A program made the translations under genes and the position numbers. From NCBI RefSeq assembly GCF_000026945.1, contig NC_012860.1, positions 2,852,001 to 2,916,000 on the forward strand: 64,000 nucleotides of DNA, in the 5' to 3' direction. Of this stretch, positions 33,301 through 44,281 are shown piece by piece; positions within the stretch are counted from its first letter, which is position 1; every line of letters starts with the position of its first letter. Source of the DNA: Candida dubliniensis CD36. Its lineage: Eukaryota; Ascomycota; Pichiomycetes; Serinales; Debaryomycetaceae. The notes under the pieces were generated by a model that worked only from the letters and a program-made list of their open reading frames with translations, did no database searches and was not told the DNA's origin.

Positions 33301-35289
33301 CACAATAATTGCAAAAGAATGACGCAAAGTGTAAACAAGAATGGTTTCCATACATTTAATGCAAGAATTTCAAAAGAACAATCACGAAGTAAGTGTGGTG
33401 CTTTTTTTTGCTTTGAAGGAATGATGATCATGCTCGTGTTGAAGAACAAGAGACATAGAATTGGAATAGCCAAAAACACTCTACCTTTCGGCTTATACAA
33501 TTTGAATTCTGTTATAAGCTTATATGGAGATAATCGAGCTTTCAATGCCGTGCAAGAATGAAATAAGGGCTAGAGCCATACCTTTGTATTAATTTGGAAG
33601 CAACAAAACCCAAAACTTAAAATTCTAATTAGATAATAGTGGCTTGAAGAGTAGTTTATGGAGAAATGAATCCCAAAACAATAGTGTATTCAAACCATGG
33701 ACTTGTGAAAAGGAGGAGTCATGGAATGCTAGCCAATGGATAATGATGGTGATAGTGGTAGTGGTGGTGATATTGCGTACCAGATAGAGTCGAGAACAAA
33801 CTAAGAAAAAAAGAAAAGCAGCCACAAAACAATATCGCAGATGAAATTCAGGCAATTAAAACCATTCTACATGTTTAACCGAGTTTTTCCTAAAATAACC
33901 CTAACCATATTTAGCGGAAAAAGAAACAATATCAAGTGAAATTGAGTTTATACTAAATGAACATTTAACAGGAAGGTAAGTATGGAAACCCCTTTGCAAT
34001 GAATAAAAGGTTTAGTGAAAACTAAAACTATCACCAATTCACAAAAATAACAAATTTGCTTCGCTGGACGCCTTACCAAATGAATTGGTTGACCCATGAA
34101 TTATCATCGTGTATCGTCAATCCTTTAAGATATATCACGATCACGATCCAAAGCTACATATCAATAATGTGCGTATACGTCTTTACATGTATGTACTTTA
34201 TAAAAAGCAATAGAAGAAACGGGACCAAAGGAATTTGAAAAATGTGCACTAAAAAAGTCTTTTTAGCATTGACATGCACACGAACCAACCAACGACTGAG
34301 CGAATTGTCAAGCGAAATTCAAAAGTTATCTAAATTTCATTTTAGTTTTAATTTTAGTCTTTTTCAACCCTTTCAATTTGGCCCAATTTACTACCCTGCG
34401 ACAATGAAACAATATAGTAAAAAGAAAAAAAGAAGTTTAGTTTCTTAGTGATCGCCGAATTTTCATATATGTCACAGACTATATTGTTTAGTTATCACCG
34501 GTGACAAATTTCCACGTTGTTGTTCTTCCGAGCTATAACTAGTCCCTTTCATTTTCATACCTGCAATGAATAAAGCCTTTTAACCTCGTAGTTTCCCCCA
34601 TATATTCCACTCCAAGTAGGCTTTGTTTACCCTAACAGTCTTTCTCGTCAAACAAGTCACGTTCAGTGAGTAATACTTTTCCGCAGGTATAATCGTAACT
34701 GCAAACGATGTCAAAAAACTTTTTCACCCCGAAGGGTTTACTGTCAATTTTCTTGGCTTTCATTTCTTTCTTTCTTTCTTCTACATTTTGTGTAGGATGG
34801 GCAACACATTCAAAGAGATTGGCAAGAATCGATCACAAAATATGCTTGCAATTTCATGAAATGCACAATGAATAAAACCATTATACATTCCAAGAAACTT
34901 TATTGATGTAGCCCGAAACAAAAAGAGCCAAAGACAATAGTAACGGGCAAATACAAGAATTGAATTTATTTCTCCAAACCACAAAAATTGATGCAAAATT
35001 ACTAACATTTTTCATTTTTCAATATTTTTAACATTCTTTTTCCAATATGATCATCATCTTCCCCCCCATCCATTCACCCAAATAAAGAAACAACCTGTGT
35101 CGTCATTTTTATTATTATTAACTATTTAGCGCCTTTCCCTTTCCCTCTTTACGTTATGATATTTATCATGCATATTACATACATGCAATGCACCTTTTTA
35201 ATCTTCTTGTGGGAGTTTCCATTTTAACGTATAATTAATTGTTTTCACACCTTCTTTTTTATTCAACTATTTAGAGTTTTTGGACCAAA
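30379..35289. other. Gene-poor region downstream of OP4
   Basis: About 4.9 kb of AT-rich DNA with no supported gene. It comprises the OP4 3' region and the upstream region of the small gene at 35411. Short frames (31006-31209, 32116-32403 minus, 33294-33561 on both strands, 34781-35008 minus) have no conserved-looking composition. A perfect 10-bp palindrome, TCACCGGTGA, lies at 34495-34504. I saw no LTR pair or tRNA. Confidence 0.55.
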
Positions 35290-35297
35290 TATAAATA
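35290..35297 (+). promoter_or_regulatory. TATA box of the small-protein gene
   Basis: TATAAATA lies 121 bp before the ATG at 35411, followed by an AT-rich leader. It supports a real transcript start for the short ORF. Confidence 0.55.
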
Positions 35298-35410
35298 CCC
35301 TTCAATAATCCCTTTTCTTGAAAGTGATAATTCCAAGAGATTTTCATATATTCCTTTTTGTTTTAAATTTTCTTTTTTACTATCATCATTATCATATCTT
35401 CAAACAAACA

Positions 35411-35626
35411 ATGTTATACGCATTAGCTACACCAGGTTCAGCTTTCAAACCTTCTATTAACAAAGTTAAAAACACTTGGAGATTACAAAAATTCAAAAAA
35501 TTGTATATTCAAAAAGGGGGTTATATTTCAAGTAGTCCAACTGAAAGTTCATTCAATTCTGATGATAGTATATCGACTTCATCATCAGTCATAACTGCCA
35601 ATTCATCAGGCCCAAGATTCATTTAA
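35411..35626 (+). CDS. Small uncharacterised basic protein (71 residues)
   Basis: 71 residues from ATG 35411 (MLYALATPGSAFKPS). The frame is open back to 35318 but without an earlier ATG, so this start is chosen. The N-terminal half is basic with a KVKNTWRLQKFKKLYIQKGG stretch, and the C-terminal half is Ser/Thr-rich and acidic (TESSFNSDDSISTSSS). There is no signal peptide or membrane segment. A TATA box 121 bp upstream, coding-like composition and an A-rich start context (AAACAATG) support a real gene. I do not recognise a family and infer no function. It stands alone between OP4 and CHS3 in an otherwise gene-poor stretch. Confidence 0.65.
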   Translation: MLYALATPGSAFKPSINKVKNTWRLQKFKKLYIQKGGYISSSPTESSFNSDDSISTSSSVITANSSGPRFI

Positions 35627-36641
35627 GCAAAAAAAAAAAAAAAGACCTTTACACATTGTTTAATTAAACAATGTCTGACCCAATTGATCAATCGGTCAAC
35701 TTCTATCAATACATTACACATCATATATATCTGTCAACATTTGATAACGAGTTAAGTTAACTTCGTTCCAGAAATTCCTTCAGAAAAATATAACATCTCT
35801 CTTATTAGAACTATTTGTTATCCATCCTGTTTTCAAGTTATTATTTACATATTCCATATATGCATTATATATATCTTTATCCAGCACTGTTTAAGTTTAT
35901 GTTCAGTTGCTGTGGTATTTCAAAGTTCCCCTAATGTTTGATTTAGTTTGATTTTTATTACCAATTGTTAAGCAAATCTCAGAAGATTGCTAAATGTTGA
36001 GTTCATACTGGGGCTTTCTTGTTGTCATCAACAACCAGGTTTTTGCCAATTCCGGGACCCTCACTGCATTAATGAAATAAAGAGAATTCCATAAAGTTTT
36101 GATATTTGTTATATATGCTTTTTGAGTTTATATTATTTATTGTTTATTTATATATGATTATCAATAAATGAATATGGTTTAGTTTTAGTTAAATTTTAAC
36201 TTTTGATATTTTATAAGGGGCATAACTTTTTTCATGGAGGCCTGTTGCTGTTATTGTCTCAAACTGAAACATTATTAATTCAACTGAAATGACAACCAGT
36301 AATTGCATTGGTAACCAGTGGTGCCATTATTCCCATACGCGCCTTATTCCCCCCCCCTGATTTACATATTATGTTGGAGCTATAAATAACCTCCAAATTC
36401 TCCCTTTCCCTTCTGTTTTGTATTCTATTTAATGAACTTGCAACGGCTGCTTGGCTACGTTTTGTGTTTGTAAGAGATTCTGTACAATGCATGCAATAAA
36501 CAAGGCAGAAATTTGAAATATTCTGGAGCCTCTATGTTATAAAGCAGCGTTGTAAAAATAGTATCTCTTTTATTGTTTACAATTTTATATATCCATATAC
36601 ATAAATAAAAAGGTCTCTCCTTTCTTTTTTTCAAAACCCAA
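35627..36641. other. 3' region shared by the small gene and CHS3
   Basis: About 1 kb between convergent stop codons; AT-rich, with an A run just past 35626 and a C run near 36351. A 70-codon minus frame at 36280-36492 is not coding-like. No gene is supported. Confidence 0.6.
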
Positions 36642-39600
36642 TCAACCAGACCCCGAAGATGATCCTTGACTTAAATCATCAATCAAATTTCCTCCTGTAT
36701 TTGATGGATCCCATGCAGCACCAGGAACAGCCAAATTATTACTTGAATTGTTTGTCAATTGTTGCTGCTGTTGTTGTTTTCTGTTTTCTGTATTTCTACG
36801 TTCTCTTTCCCATTCTCTCCATCTTTTCATGGCAATCTTTGAAGAATCAAATTTACCTTCAACAGCACTATGATCTCCTTTATCACCACCAGCAACTGTT
36901 CTTGTTTCACCCCAACTGAAATCATCAAATTTCCAATATGCATAACTTGGCAACACAAAATTCCAAATTGGTAATGCAAAAAGATAAATAACAAAATAAA
37001 CAAGATACGACAATGATGAAACAGTAATAACAATTAAACAACCAGGTAACCCAAAAATAACTGCCAATAAAACCAACGACATAACTGGAGTTGGTTTAGA
37101 TACAATAGCAACAATAATCACGTAAATAGTAAAAGTAATGGCCGCTGGCAACACCAAAGTACCAATCAATTCAATAAAAATAACAAATTGCATAGAAAAG
37201 CAAAATGTACCACACAAATCTTTAACCAAAACCAATTCAAACAAATTATGCACAGTAGAATTAATCCAACGACGACGTTGTGATAATAACACTTTAAATT
37301 TATCGGGAACAACAGTTTTACAAGCAGCTTTAGGAACAAAGACCTGTTTCCTCTTGGGGAAAGTTCTCAACATCAATGAGGAAAGATAACGATCTTCACC
37401 CAATAACAACAAATTCTTACGATGTAAAGTATCAACCACATTATCTGAATATCTCTCGACAATATCCGGGTTAGCCAAAATAGGTACCCAATATCCATCA
37501 GATCCCTTTGGTGCCTTGATTCTATACATACAGAAACAACCAGGTAAACAAGTAACCCCACCGAAAATCGATTCAAACGCCTTGGCTTGATGATGGGAAA
37601 TATAATATTCGAAAACTTGAATTGCCGTAACCCATGTTTGTGCCTTGTTGGAAATCTTTGTTTCTCCACATAATCCCATAATAGTTGGATCTTTAACCAT
37701 TTCGGCAACCATATGAGTTAATGAATCTGGGAAAACTTTAGTATCAGCATCAACCATCAACACAATTTCATAAAATTCTGCCATTAATCCAGTGACTCTC
37801 CAAATACTTTGTAACATTTCATATTCTAAACTAGTCATTCTTTCATCAAAAACAACTTTTTGTAAAAATGACATTAAAATGATTTGTGAATCACGTTTAC
37901 CTCTATTACCTGGTTTAGGAGCACTGGCTTCCTCAGGGGTACCACATTTGACAATAGTAATCATTGGAATACGTTGTTGCTTTTCTGGTGGGACTGTTTC
38001 GTCGTTATACTTGTAAAACCCAGCATAAACTTTGGCCATATTATGACGCTTACTACCTTGGGCAACTGCAACATATGAATAAGCTTCAACTTCATCTCTA
38101 GGCACGGTAAAGTCTGACATCATATCCAACACAATATCGGGAGTTGTTTCATCATTACCCGAACCTTTAATTAAACCATCACAAATAACAAGGATTAATT
38201 TATGAGAATTAGGGAAATCAGTAGTGGCAATCGAATCCAAAGTAATACGAATACCATCTTCATCTTCAGAATAACAAGTGACCAAATTAATTGTATGAGC
38301 TAATGGATATCCAAAAGGTTGATATTCAACTGGTGGTTGAGGAACAACATCAGGATGAATAATATCTGGAGATAAACCATTAATGACAATGGAATCATCA
38401 CCCATAGAATCAAATGGATTATAAGAAGAAATTGGACGGTTCAATAAATCAGTTGATGAACCTTGATCAGTCAAATAAAGATTGGATTGTCTGCCATTGA
38501 ACCCACCACTAACACTTTTATTGGCATTATTACCACGTTTACCGTATCCATTGCGTCCCAATAATGCTGCTTGAGTGGACATGGTGGTATATTTAAAAGT
38601 CTTGGAAAGAGCATTAGGATTATCATAATATTGTGATAAATCAGCATTTGGTCCCAAAGACAATTTTTGGGCTCTATGGAAAACAGATTGTCTATTGGTT
38701 TTGGCAGCTTTATAATTAGCTCTAGCTTTCACAGGTACGGTTTTGACTTCGGCACCAATACCATGATCATGATCGACCCAGTCTTCGATTTCTCTATTTC
38801 TTTTCGCCCAAGCTTTTGAATCGTACATTGTAGCCCCCTGTTTTCTTGAAGTGACCCATTTAAACCAACATGCCATAATAAATTTGACGACAACAACCGA
38901 TAAAATGAACACCAAGGACACGTACAACACAACTTGAGATGCAATACAACCAATAGTATCAGTATCAATAGATCCAACTTTGATAATTTCTGTTAAACAT
39001 CTAGCTGCCTGTCGTTCTTCAGAATTTGTCAAAACCAAAGATATATCCAATCCACGATAAGTTTCATCATCTCTTAATTTATCAAACAACTCGGGATAAG
39101 TAACATCGTCAGTTTCAATCCAATTTATCAAATCCAAATCCAACACATTCCCAGAGTACACCACCAAGTTTCTTGATGAATTCTTAACGTCATCCCAGGT
39201 GAAATAAACATCACCATTAACTTTCAATTTATAATAGGCATCACGAGCAGTCTCACTGGTATGACAAGCCCATCCTTTATAATAAGCAAATGTATTATTT
39301 GGTTTAGTTGAACCATCTTGGTTGAAAAGACGACATGGCATATACCAAGCCAATTCATCACCATTGTATGGAATAGAACAATTATCTCTTGGTTTGATTA
39401 ACCCCTTACAGTTACCATTAACATTTTGGAAAAGAAATGATGCATCTTTACCACCAGCATTCATCGGAGGGTATAAAACATTAGCACCGGCTTGTATACC
39501 AGCTGCTTTTGGATGTTGCGACGAAGTTAAATCGTAAGCTCTACCATTAATAATCAAATAACCACCATTAACATGATTAATTTGGGTTCTAACCACTTGA

Positions 39601-40283
39601 CTCGAACAAACTGTTTTAGTGAAACCAAAAGTCAAATAGGCAACAAATGCACCAATATAAAGAATACAAGAAATCAATCCGATTTTTTCTCTCCAGGCAA
39701 ATTGACGATCTTTTGTTGGTAATCCAAATAATTTCAATAATGGAGCTGGAGCCCAAAATGTAATAGCATAACAATAAACTTTCCAAAAATATATGTCATG
39801 TTTAGGTTTAGTTGGTTTTTCCTTGTTTAATGGTCTTGATGATGAAATTACTTGGTTTTTCTTGGGTGAATTGCCATAATCGTTAATTTCATCGTTTAAC
39901 CCATAAACTTCACGTCCACCTTTTAGATCATTATTTTGATCACTACTAACATTAGGTGAAGCATTATGTATATCCATTAAGGGGATCCCCTCGTCTTCAT
40001 CTTCCTCTTGATGTGATGGAGTAGCATAATTACTTAAATGGGATCTTGATGTTGATAATTCGTTTGATTTACGAGGATCAACACCAGTTGAAGATGGTTG
40101 TACTTTAATATGATTAGATTCCTGATTGGCAACTTGAGTATAATGGAATCGGGGATGGTTTTCATCCATTCTTGATCTTTCTGGTCTAATTAAGGATTTC
40201 TTTCTTCCTAAACCTTCACCAGATTCAGGATCAAATTCTGAATAGCCTCTTCGAGGACTAGAACTATCTCTAAAATTAGACAT
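36642..40283 (-). CDS. CHS3: Chitin synthase Chs3 (class IV)
   Basis: 1213 residues, the same length I recall for C. albicans Chs3. It makes most cell-wall chitin from UDP-GlcNAc at the plasma membrane. A Ser-rich cytosolic N terminus (about 1-165) is followed by two hydrophobic segments (about 170-225), an extracytoplasmic Cys-containing loop and a further membrane segment (about 450-480). The family-2 glycosyltransferase core is about 680-1040 and shows [21 protein letters not shown] and the signature QRRRW (in [10 protein letters not shown]). C-terminal membrane helices (about 1055-1150) include the [15 protein letters not shown] region. The tail is charged and Gln/Asn-rich. Transport and activity in the family depend on the Chs5/6 exomer and Chs4. 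Confidence 0.97.
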   Translation of the reverse strand: MSNFRDSSSPRRGYSEFDPESGEGLGRKKSLIRPERSRMDENHPRFHYTQVANQESNHIKVQPSSTGVDPRKSNELSTSRSHLSNYATPSHQEEDEDEGIPLMDIHNASPNVSSDQNNDLKGGREVYGLNDEINDYGNSPKKNQVISSSRPLNKEKPTKPKHDIYFWKVYCYAITFWAPAPLLKLFGLPTKDRQFAWREKIGLISCILYIGAFVAYLTFGFTKTVCSSQVVRTQINHVNGGYLIINGRAYDLTSSQHPKAAGIQAGANVLYPPMNAGGKDASFLFQNVNGNCKGLIKPRDNCSIPYNGDELAWYMPCRLFNQDGSTKPNNTFAYYKGWACHTSETARDAYYKLKVNGDVYFTWDDVKNSSRNLVVYSGNVLDLDLINWIETDDVTYPELFDKLRDDETYRGLDISLVLTNSEERQAARCLTEIIKVGSIDTDTIGCIASQVVLYVSLVFILSVVVVKFIMACWFKWVTSRKQGATMYDSKAWAKRNREIEDWVDHDHGIGAEVKTVPVKARANYKAAKTNRQSVFHRAQKLSLGPNADLSQYYDNPNALSKTFKYTTMSTQAALLGRNGYGKRGNNANKSVSGGFNGRQSNLYLTDQGSSTDLLNRPISSYNPFDSMGDDSIVINGLSPDIIHPDVVPQPPVEYQPFGYPLAHTINLVTCYSEDEDGIRITLDSIATTDFPNSHKLILVICDGLIKGSGNDETTPDIVLDMMSDFTVPRDEVEAYSYVAVAQGSKRHNMAKVYAGFYKYNDETVPPEKQQRIPMITIVKCGTPEEASAPKPGNRGKRDSQIILMSFLQKVVFDERMTSLEYEMLQSIWRVTGLMAEFYEIVLMVDADTKVFPDSLTHMVAEMVKDPTIMGLCGETKISNKAQTWVTAIQVFEYYISHHQAKAFESIFGGVTCLPGCFCMYRIKAPKGSDGYWVPILANPDIVERYSDNVVDTLHRKNLLLLGEDRYLSSLMLRTFPKRKQVFVPKAACKTVVPDKFKVLLSQRRRWINSTVHNLFELVLVKDLCGTFCFSMQFVIFIELIGTLVLPAAITFTIYVIIVAIVSKPTPVMSLVLLAVIFGLPGCLIVITVSSLSYLVYFVIYLFALPIWNFVLPSYAYWKFDDFSWGETRTVAGGDKGDHSAVEGKFDSSKIAMKRWREWERERRNTENRKQQQQQQLTNNSSNNLAVPGAAWDPSNTGGNLIDDLSQGSSSGSG

Positions 40284-41528
40284 AGTGAGTGTTATTTAAT
40301 ATGAGGAATAAATGTAGAAAACAAAAAAGACTAATGTTTCTGTTGTCTATAAGTTTTGGTGTTAATGCAAGGGATATAAATGATTAATTGTAATTGAAAA
40401 CGTAGCTGTTTTAGTTCTTATTTTCTTCTAATAAAATTTTTTTCTTTGTTTTTGTATTGTTTTGGATATTGTTTGGAATTTTTAGAAGAAAAGGAAAAAA
40501 AGGAATTTGATTTCAGATTTTAAGCGAATGATCTGTTTGAAAATACTAATCAATCAAACACTTGATCAAATGGGTATTAATAAGTTTATGCAAATAAATG
40601 AAATGAATGAAATAAATAAGATAGGAACCTTCTAATCAATATAGAAAGAAAGAAAGAAAGGAAAAGGTGAAAGTAAAAAAAAAAAATTCAATCTCTGATC
40701 TCTCTCTCTGTCTGTCAAAGGAGTTGTAAATGAAATGCAAAGAAAAAATTTCTGTGGGCGCAAGAGGAAGGCGGGACACGAAAAATATATTATCAAGACC
40801 AATGAAATTTCCAACTTCTTCTTCTTCTTCTTCCTAACAACATTAATTCTTATTTGAATTTTACAAAATAGCTATTTTCTTATTACTCCATAGTATCTTT
40901 TTTCATTCAATTTACAATCCCACTCCTTCAATCATATCACATCTATAATGTTACATGTAACATACACTGTTGATGGTAATGTTATATTAGGTGCAAAAAA
41001 AAGGAACAAGAGAAAAATATTAAAAAAGTCGTGTAACAAATACCAATTATTTCCTATTGTGGAATGTTTTTGTTATTCATTTTCTTTTTATTCGAAATCA
41101 GTAATTGGTCAACACACTACTACCAAATCTAATTTTAGCAACTCAAGCATCAACACACAAAATCACCACAGCATCATCATCAATCCCATCCATCCTTAAC
41201 AAATAACAAGGCTCAGACGATCATTTAAGCACTGCTTGATGACTTATGGCAAGTCGATTATTCCTATCTCTAACCTATAATAGATTCAATATTAGAAGGT
41301 TTATAATGTTGAGATCTTATATATAGATTTGGAGAATTCCTCGTCTAAAATGTTGGTCGACACATGGTAGCAATTGCGCCGAAGCACCTATTGTTATATG
41401 TTGCACTAAAAGAAACAGTGGTAAGTTCCTAGACGAAAGACGTTGGTCATTGGTACCTGAAACTACCTACACAATGCTGATACAAACAATAACTATATCA
41501 TACGGCTCAGTCCAATAATCACGAATAG
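40284..41528. other. CHS3 upstream region
   Basis: 1.2 kb upstream of CHS3. It contains a GAAA run at about 40643-40660, an A run at 40677-40686, and a CTT run at about 40817-40832. An 83-codon plus frame at 40948-41199 ends in Asn/Ser/His/Ile low complexity; I see no support for it as a gene, though it could belong to the relic that follows. Confidence 0.55.
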
Positions 41529-42072
41529 ATGCAGGTTTTCAATGGTTTATCGATTACACGAAACTATATCACCAATAGTTCAAGTACTTCTGTTGGAGGC
41601 AGCAAGACTATGAAGAAAGATGATGAGTTTCCTCAATTTAATAAATTGGTTTCTAAATTGATGTTGCATCAACAAGAAAGCAAGTCTGTAACGCAATTTT
41701 GAAGATCTTAACAAACTGACAGTATTACGTCCAGTCTTGAACGAATCGTTCTCTTCAAATAATATTGTTGGTTTCAATACAAATCAACCATGACCGAGAT
41801 ATTCTCAAAGGCATCAACGCAATCATGCAACCACAACTTCAAATCTCAGTGGACCTGATTTTTCAAGTTTAAGTTATGCTGATTTATTAAACAATTATTG
41901 TTTTGTCAATAGTTCAACCACCGCAACCAACAATAATCCATTGGTTGGAGTATCATCATTAACTACATCATCAAACAATAGTTTAATTTTGACATCATCA
42001 ATACCATCCATTTCATCTACACCAAATACTCCTATTCTCATTCTTGTTTTCAGTTTGTATAATCCTGTCTAG
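41529..42072 (+). pseudogene. Decayed Ser/Thr/Asn-rich protein gene
   Basis: Coding-like sequence broken twice. From ATG 41529 a 57-codon frame (MQVFNGLSITRNYITNSS...) runs to TGA 41700-41702. Coding character continues without a gap in the frame shifted by one base from 41698 (FEDLNKS, reading CTG as Ser), is cut by an in-frame TGA at 41791-41793, and resumes to TAG 42070-42072. That last part includes DFSSLSYADLLNNYCFVNSS and runs such as SSTPNTP. The whole is about 180 codons with Ser/Thr/Asn composition typical of Candida transcriptional regulators, but no DNA-binding domain is visible and I cannot name the family. A TAG immediately before ATG 41529 marks the possible start; an upstream exon is not excluded. 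Confidence 0.6.
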
Positions 42073-42314
42073 TTTGAGTTTTCTTCCACGTTTGCTCCTA
42101 AGTTTTTCATGTATAGCTTTATAAAACAATGTATATTATTATGACAAGAGTTGTAGAGAGAATAAGCCTTTTCATTGACGCGCAAAACTAACCCACTTAT
42201 GGTTAATCTTTAGTTATATGTGGAGCAGATTCAACTAAGAAATAAAGACAATTCTCTTTCTCATCTAATAGAGGTTTGTCGGTGACTTTTGCTATTCACA
42301 ATGATGAGATCATA

Positions 42315-42878
42315 TCACATATCCCTGACTTCTGGTGTCATACCTGCTCCCTTCTTCTTGTTATGGGGTTGGTCAAGATTTGTGAAACGTTGTCCACATT
42401 CGAAAGAAGAACGACACACGATGCAATTATTAAGCTGAATATTAACTATTAAACATGGCGTAGTTTTTTGTTGGTTTGGACATCTTTCAGGACATGCATA
42501 TGGTTGTTGCAGAGCATACTTTTGAGGAGGAAATCATAATCGAAATTAGGTAGAATTTGTTCCTACATTAAAGTTTCGTTAACTCTTTCTCAGAAGATAA
42601 CTCAATTGTGTTTGCTAGATTCTAAGGGCTTGGCCTGTATAATAGTATACACAACACCAAATATCATCATACCACGGGTATTGAGTGCACATATATATAC
42701 CAAACATTCTCCCCTACCATCTACTACTTGTTGATATACTCTACTTCAGAAATACATACGTGATGTCACCTTCTAAGTATTCGTCAAGATTCTGGGCCCA
42801 TGTGTGATATGGGATACCATTACCTATTAGATAGCGTTGGATGCCGAGTGTTTTCTGAGTTCTGTGAAGTAACGACAT
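42315..42878 (-). pseudogene. Decayed gene for a cysteine-rich protein
   Basis: On the minus strand a coding-like stretch starts at ATG 42878 (MSLLHRTQKTLGIQRYLIGN, then PYHTWAQNLDEYLEGDITYV) and is stopped at TAG 42741-42743 after 45 codons. Coding-like patches continue in shifting frames through about 42560. The last segment, 42318-42533, is open for 72 codons and ends at TGA 42315-42317. It carries seven cysteines in the order CPERC, PCL, NNCIVC and ECG, then DQPHNKKKGAGMTPEVRDM. The cysteine spacing suggests a metal-binding module, but it matches no family I know. Multiple stops and frameshifts make this a relic, not an active gene. Confidence 0.5.
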
Positions 42879-43184
42879 TGGGTTACCTTTTATTGGATTC
42901 TGTTAAAAAAGATTGGCTTTTGTTGCCATTGTTTGTGAATCTTACGAATGTGGATTTATAGTTTTAGTTACAGATATTACTGTACTAAACCTTACTAACA
43001 AACAATTCAATAGCGATCCGATTTCTTTAGAAAATTGGAGGCATTAGTTTAGAGTTTTAATATACTTTATTTACTTGTTATATGAATTACAATGTAGAGA
43101 TATAGAATCTGCCTCTTGATTAATTTAAGCTGCAAAGAAGAAAGTATCAGAAAATGAACTCTGTATATTGGTGATTAACCAATT
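42879..43184. other. Intergenic DNA between relics
   Basis: About 300 bp of AT-rich DNA with no open frame of note. If the cysteine-rich relic was once a gene, this was its upstream region. Confidence 0.5.
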
Positions 43185-43560
43185 TCATAAGGCATTCGTT
43201 CCAGTGGAATTATTCCATCCATCGCTTCTTCCTTGTAATTGAAGATTGATCAACTCTTCCTGATTGTGTGGGTTTATACCATCTCTTTCACCAACTATAT
43301 AGAACAACCCACACGTATAAGCATTCTGGTAACTTAATTCATTAAGAACTGGTAGCATATTTGCCATGTGGTCGTAAATAAAATCTGATAAACTCTGGTT
43401 CAGTGTTACCATTGTTGAGATTGCTCCATTGAAAACTTTGTATACAAAATCTTCTAACGCATAATGGTGTATCTTGTTTCATTGTTTCCTACCAGTTCAA
43501 TAGTAAGTACTTTGTGAGATAGCTTGTTTATTCCCCATATTCTTCGGCACACATGGTGAA
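43185..43560 (-). pseudogene. Relic of an unidentified protein gene (C-terminal part)
   Basis: A minus-strand frame is open from 43478 down to TAA 43185-43187; its only ATG is internal (43412). It reads as ordinary protein: ALEDFVYKVFNGAIS, MANMLPVLNELSYQNAYT, IVGERDGINPHNQEE and the end GWNNSTGTNAL. Coding character continues upstream of a TGA (43479-43481) in another frame (INKLSHKVLTIESVGNNETR) to about 43560, and fades with more stops beyond. So this is the 3' part of a broken gene. I do not recognise the family. It is possible that the last 75 codons are still translated from ATG 43412. Confidence 0.5.
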
Positions 43561-44281
43561 TACAATTCATGAGGTTGTACAATTGTCAAAAATGTATTTA
43601 ATTACATTGCGTCGACATTTCGGAGATTCACTAGTAATTCACAGATATTGACTGTTCATTCAAGACGTATAAAGATCATGTACGTCTCTTTGGCTTGCTG
43701 ACTCATTTGAAAACTTTACTCATACTTCCTATATTTTGATTAAAAAGACTGGCCCAAAATATCAAGCTTGCTAAATCTTTCATAGGCATATAAGTATTCA
43801 TAATATAGAGTCGTATAAAATAGCACTTTTGGTAGATATTTTCCACCATTTAGGCTGGTGTTAAGAGAATGATTTAGATATGATTGTATAAACTACATGG
43901 AGTGGGGGACTGAACCAATTGATTGCCAATATTGTCTTGATACTATGGCCAAGATGACGATCATTGATATCAACTGATAACAGTAATTGTCATAATATCA
44001 AATAATATAAAGTTTCAAATTGTCTTTAGTTTCTAAATGAAATTTGTATATTTTTCTTCACATGTATGAATCACATTTAAGTTTAGAGAAATGAGTCTTG
44101 ATGTCATATGGATTAAAAATGGTCTTCACTACAATCTTTTCACAACAATCATGTTTTCCAAATGTTTTACAATTCAATTGATAGCTACGCTAAGTATTAT
44201 CCAAATAATGTACATTGACAGGTGAGTCAAGTTGCTTATTTCATAGATAACGCAAGTTTAAATCCGCGATAATTTCGTAGA
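43561..44281. other. VMA6 3' flank with weak relic traces
   Basis: About 720 bp. A short minus-strand patch near 43680-43800 (starting MNTYMPMKDLASLIFWASLF) looks coding-like and may be the far 5' part of the relic above. The rest is AT-rich with nothing recognisable. Confidence 0.4.

Noticed and set aside
33294..33561. Overlapping 80-codon frames on both strands
   Set aside because: Equal open frames on both strands in AT-rich DNA without composition bias indicate chance.
41350..41372. TGTTGG...ACATGGTAGC resembling an LTR end with a tRNA-Met primer site
   Set aside because: Only a few bases match; there is no second LTR, no gag or pol coding sequence and no target-site duplication.
42729..42760. 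TGTTGATATACTC resembling an LTR start
   Set aside because: No matching CAACA end or partner repeat; the sequence lies in the cysteine-rich relic.
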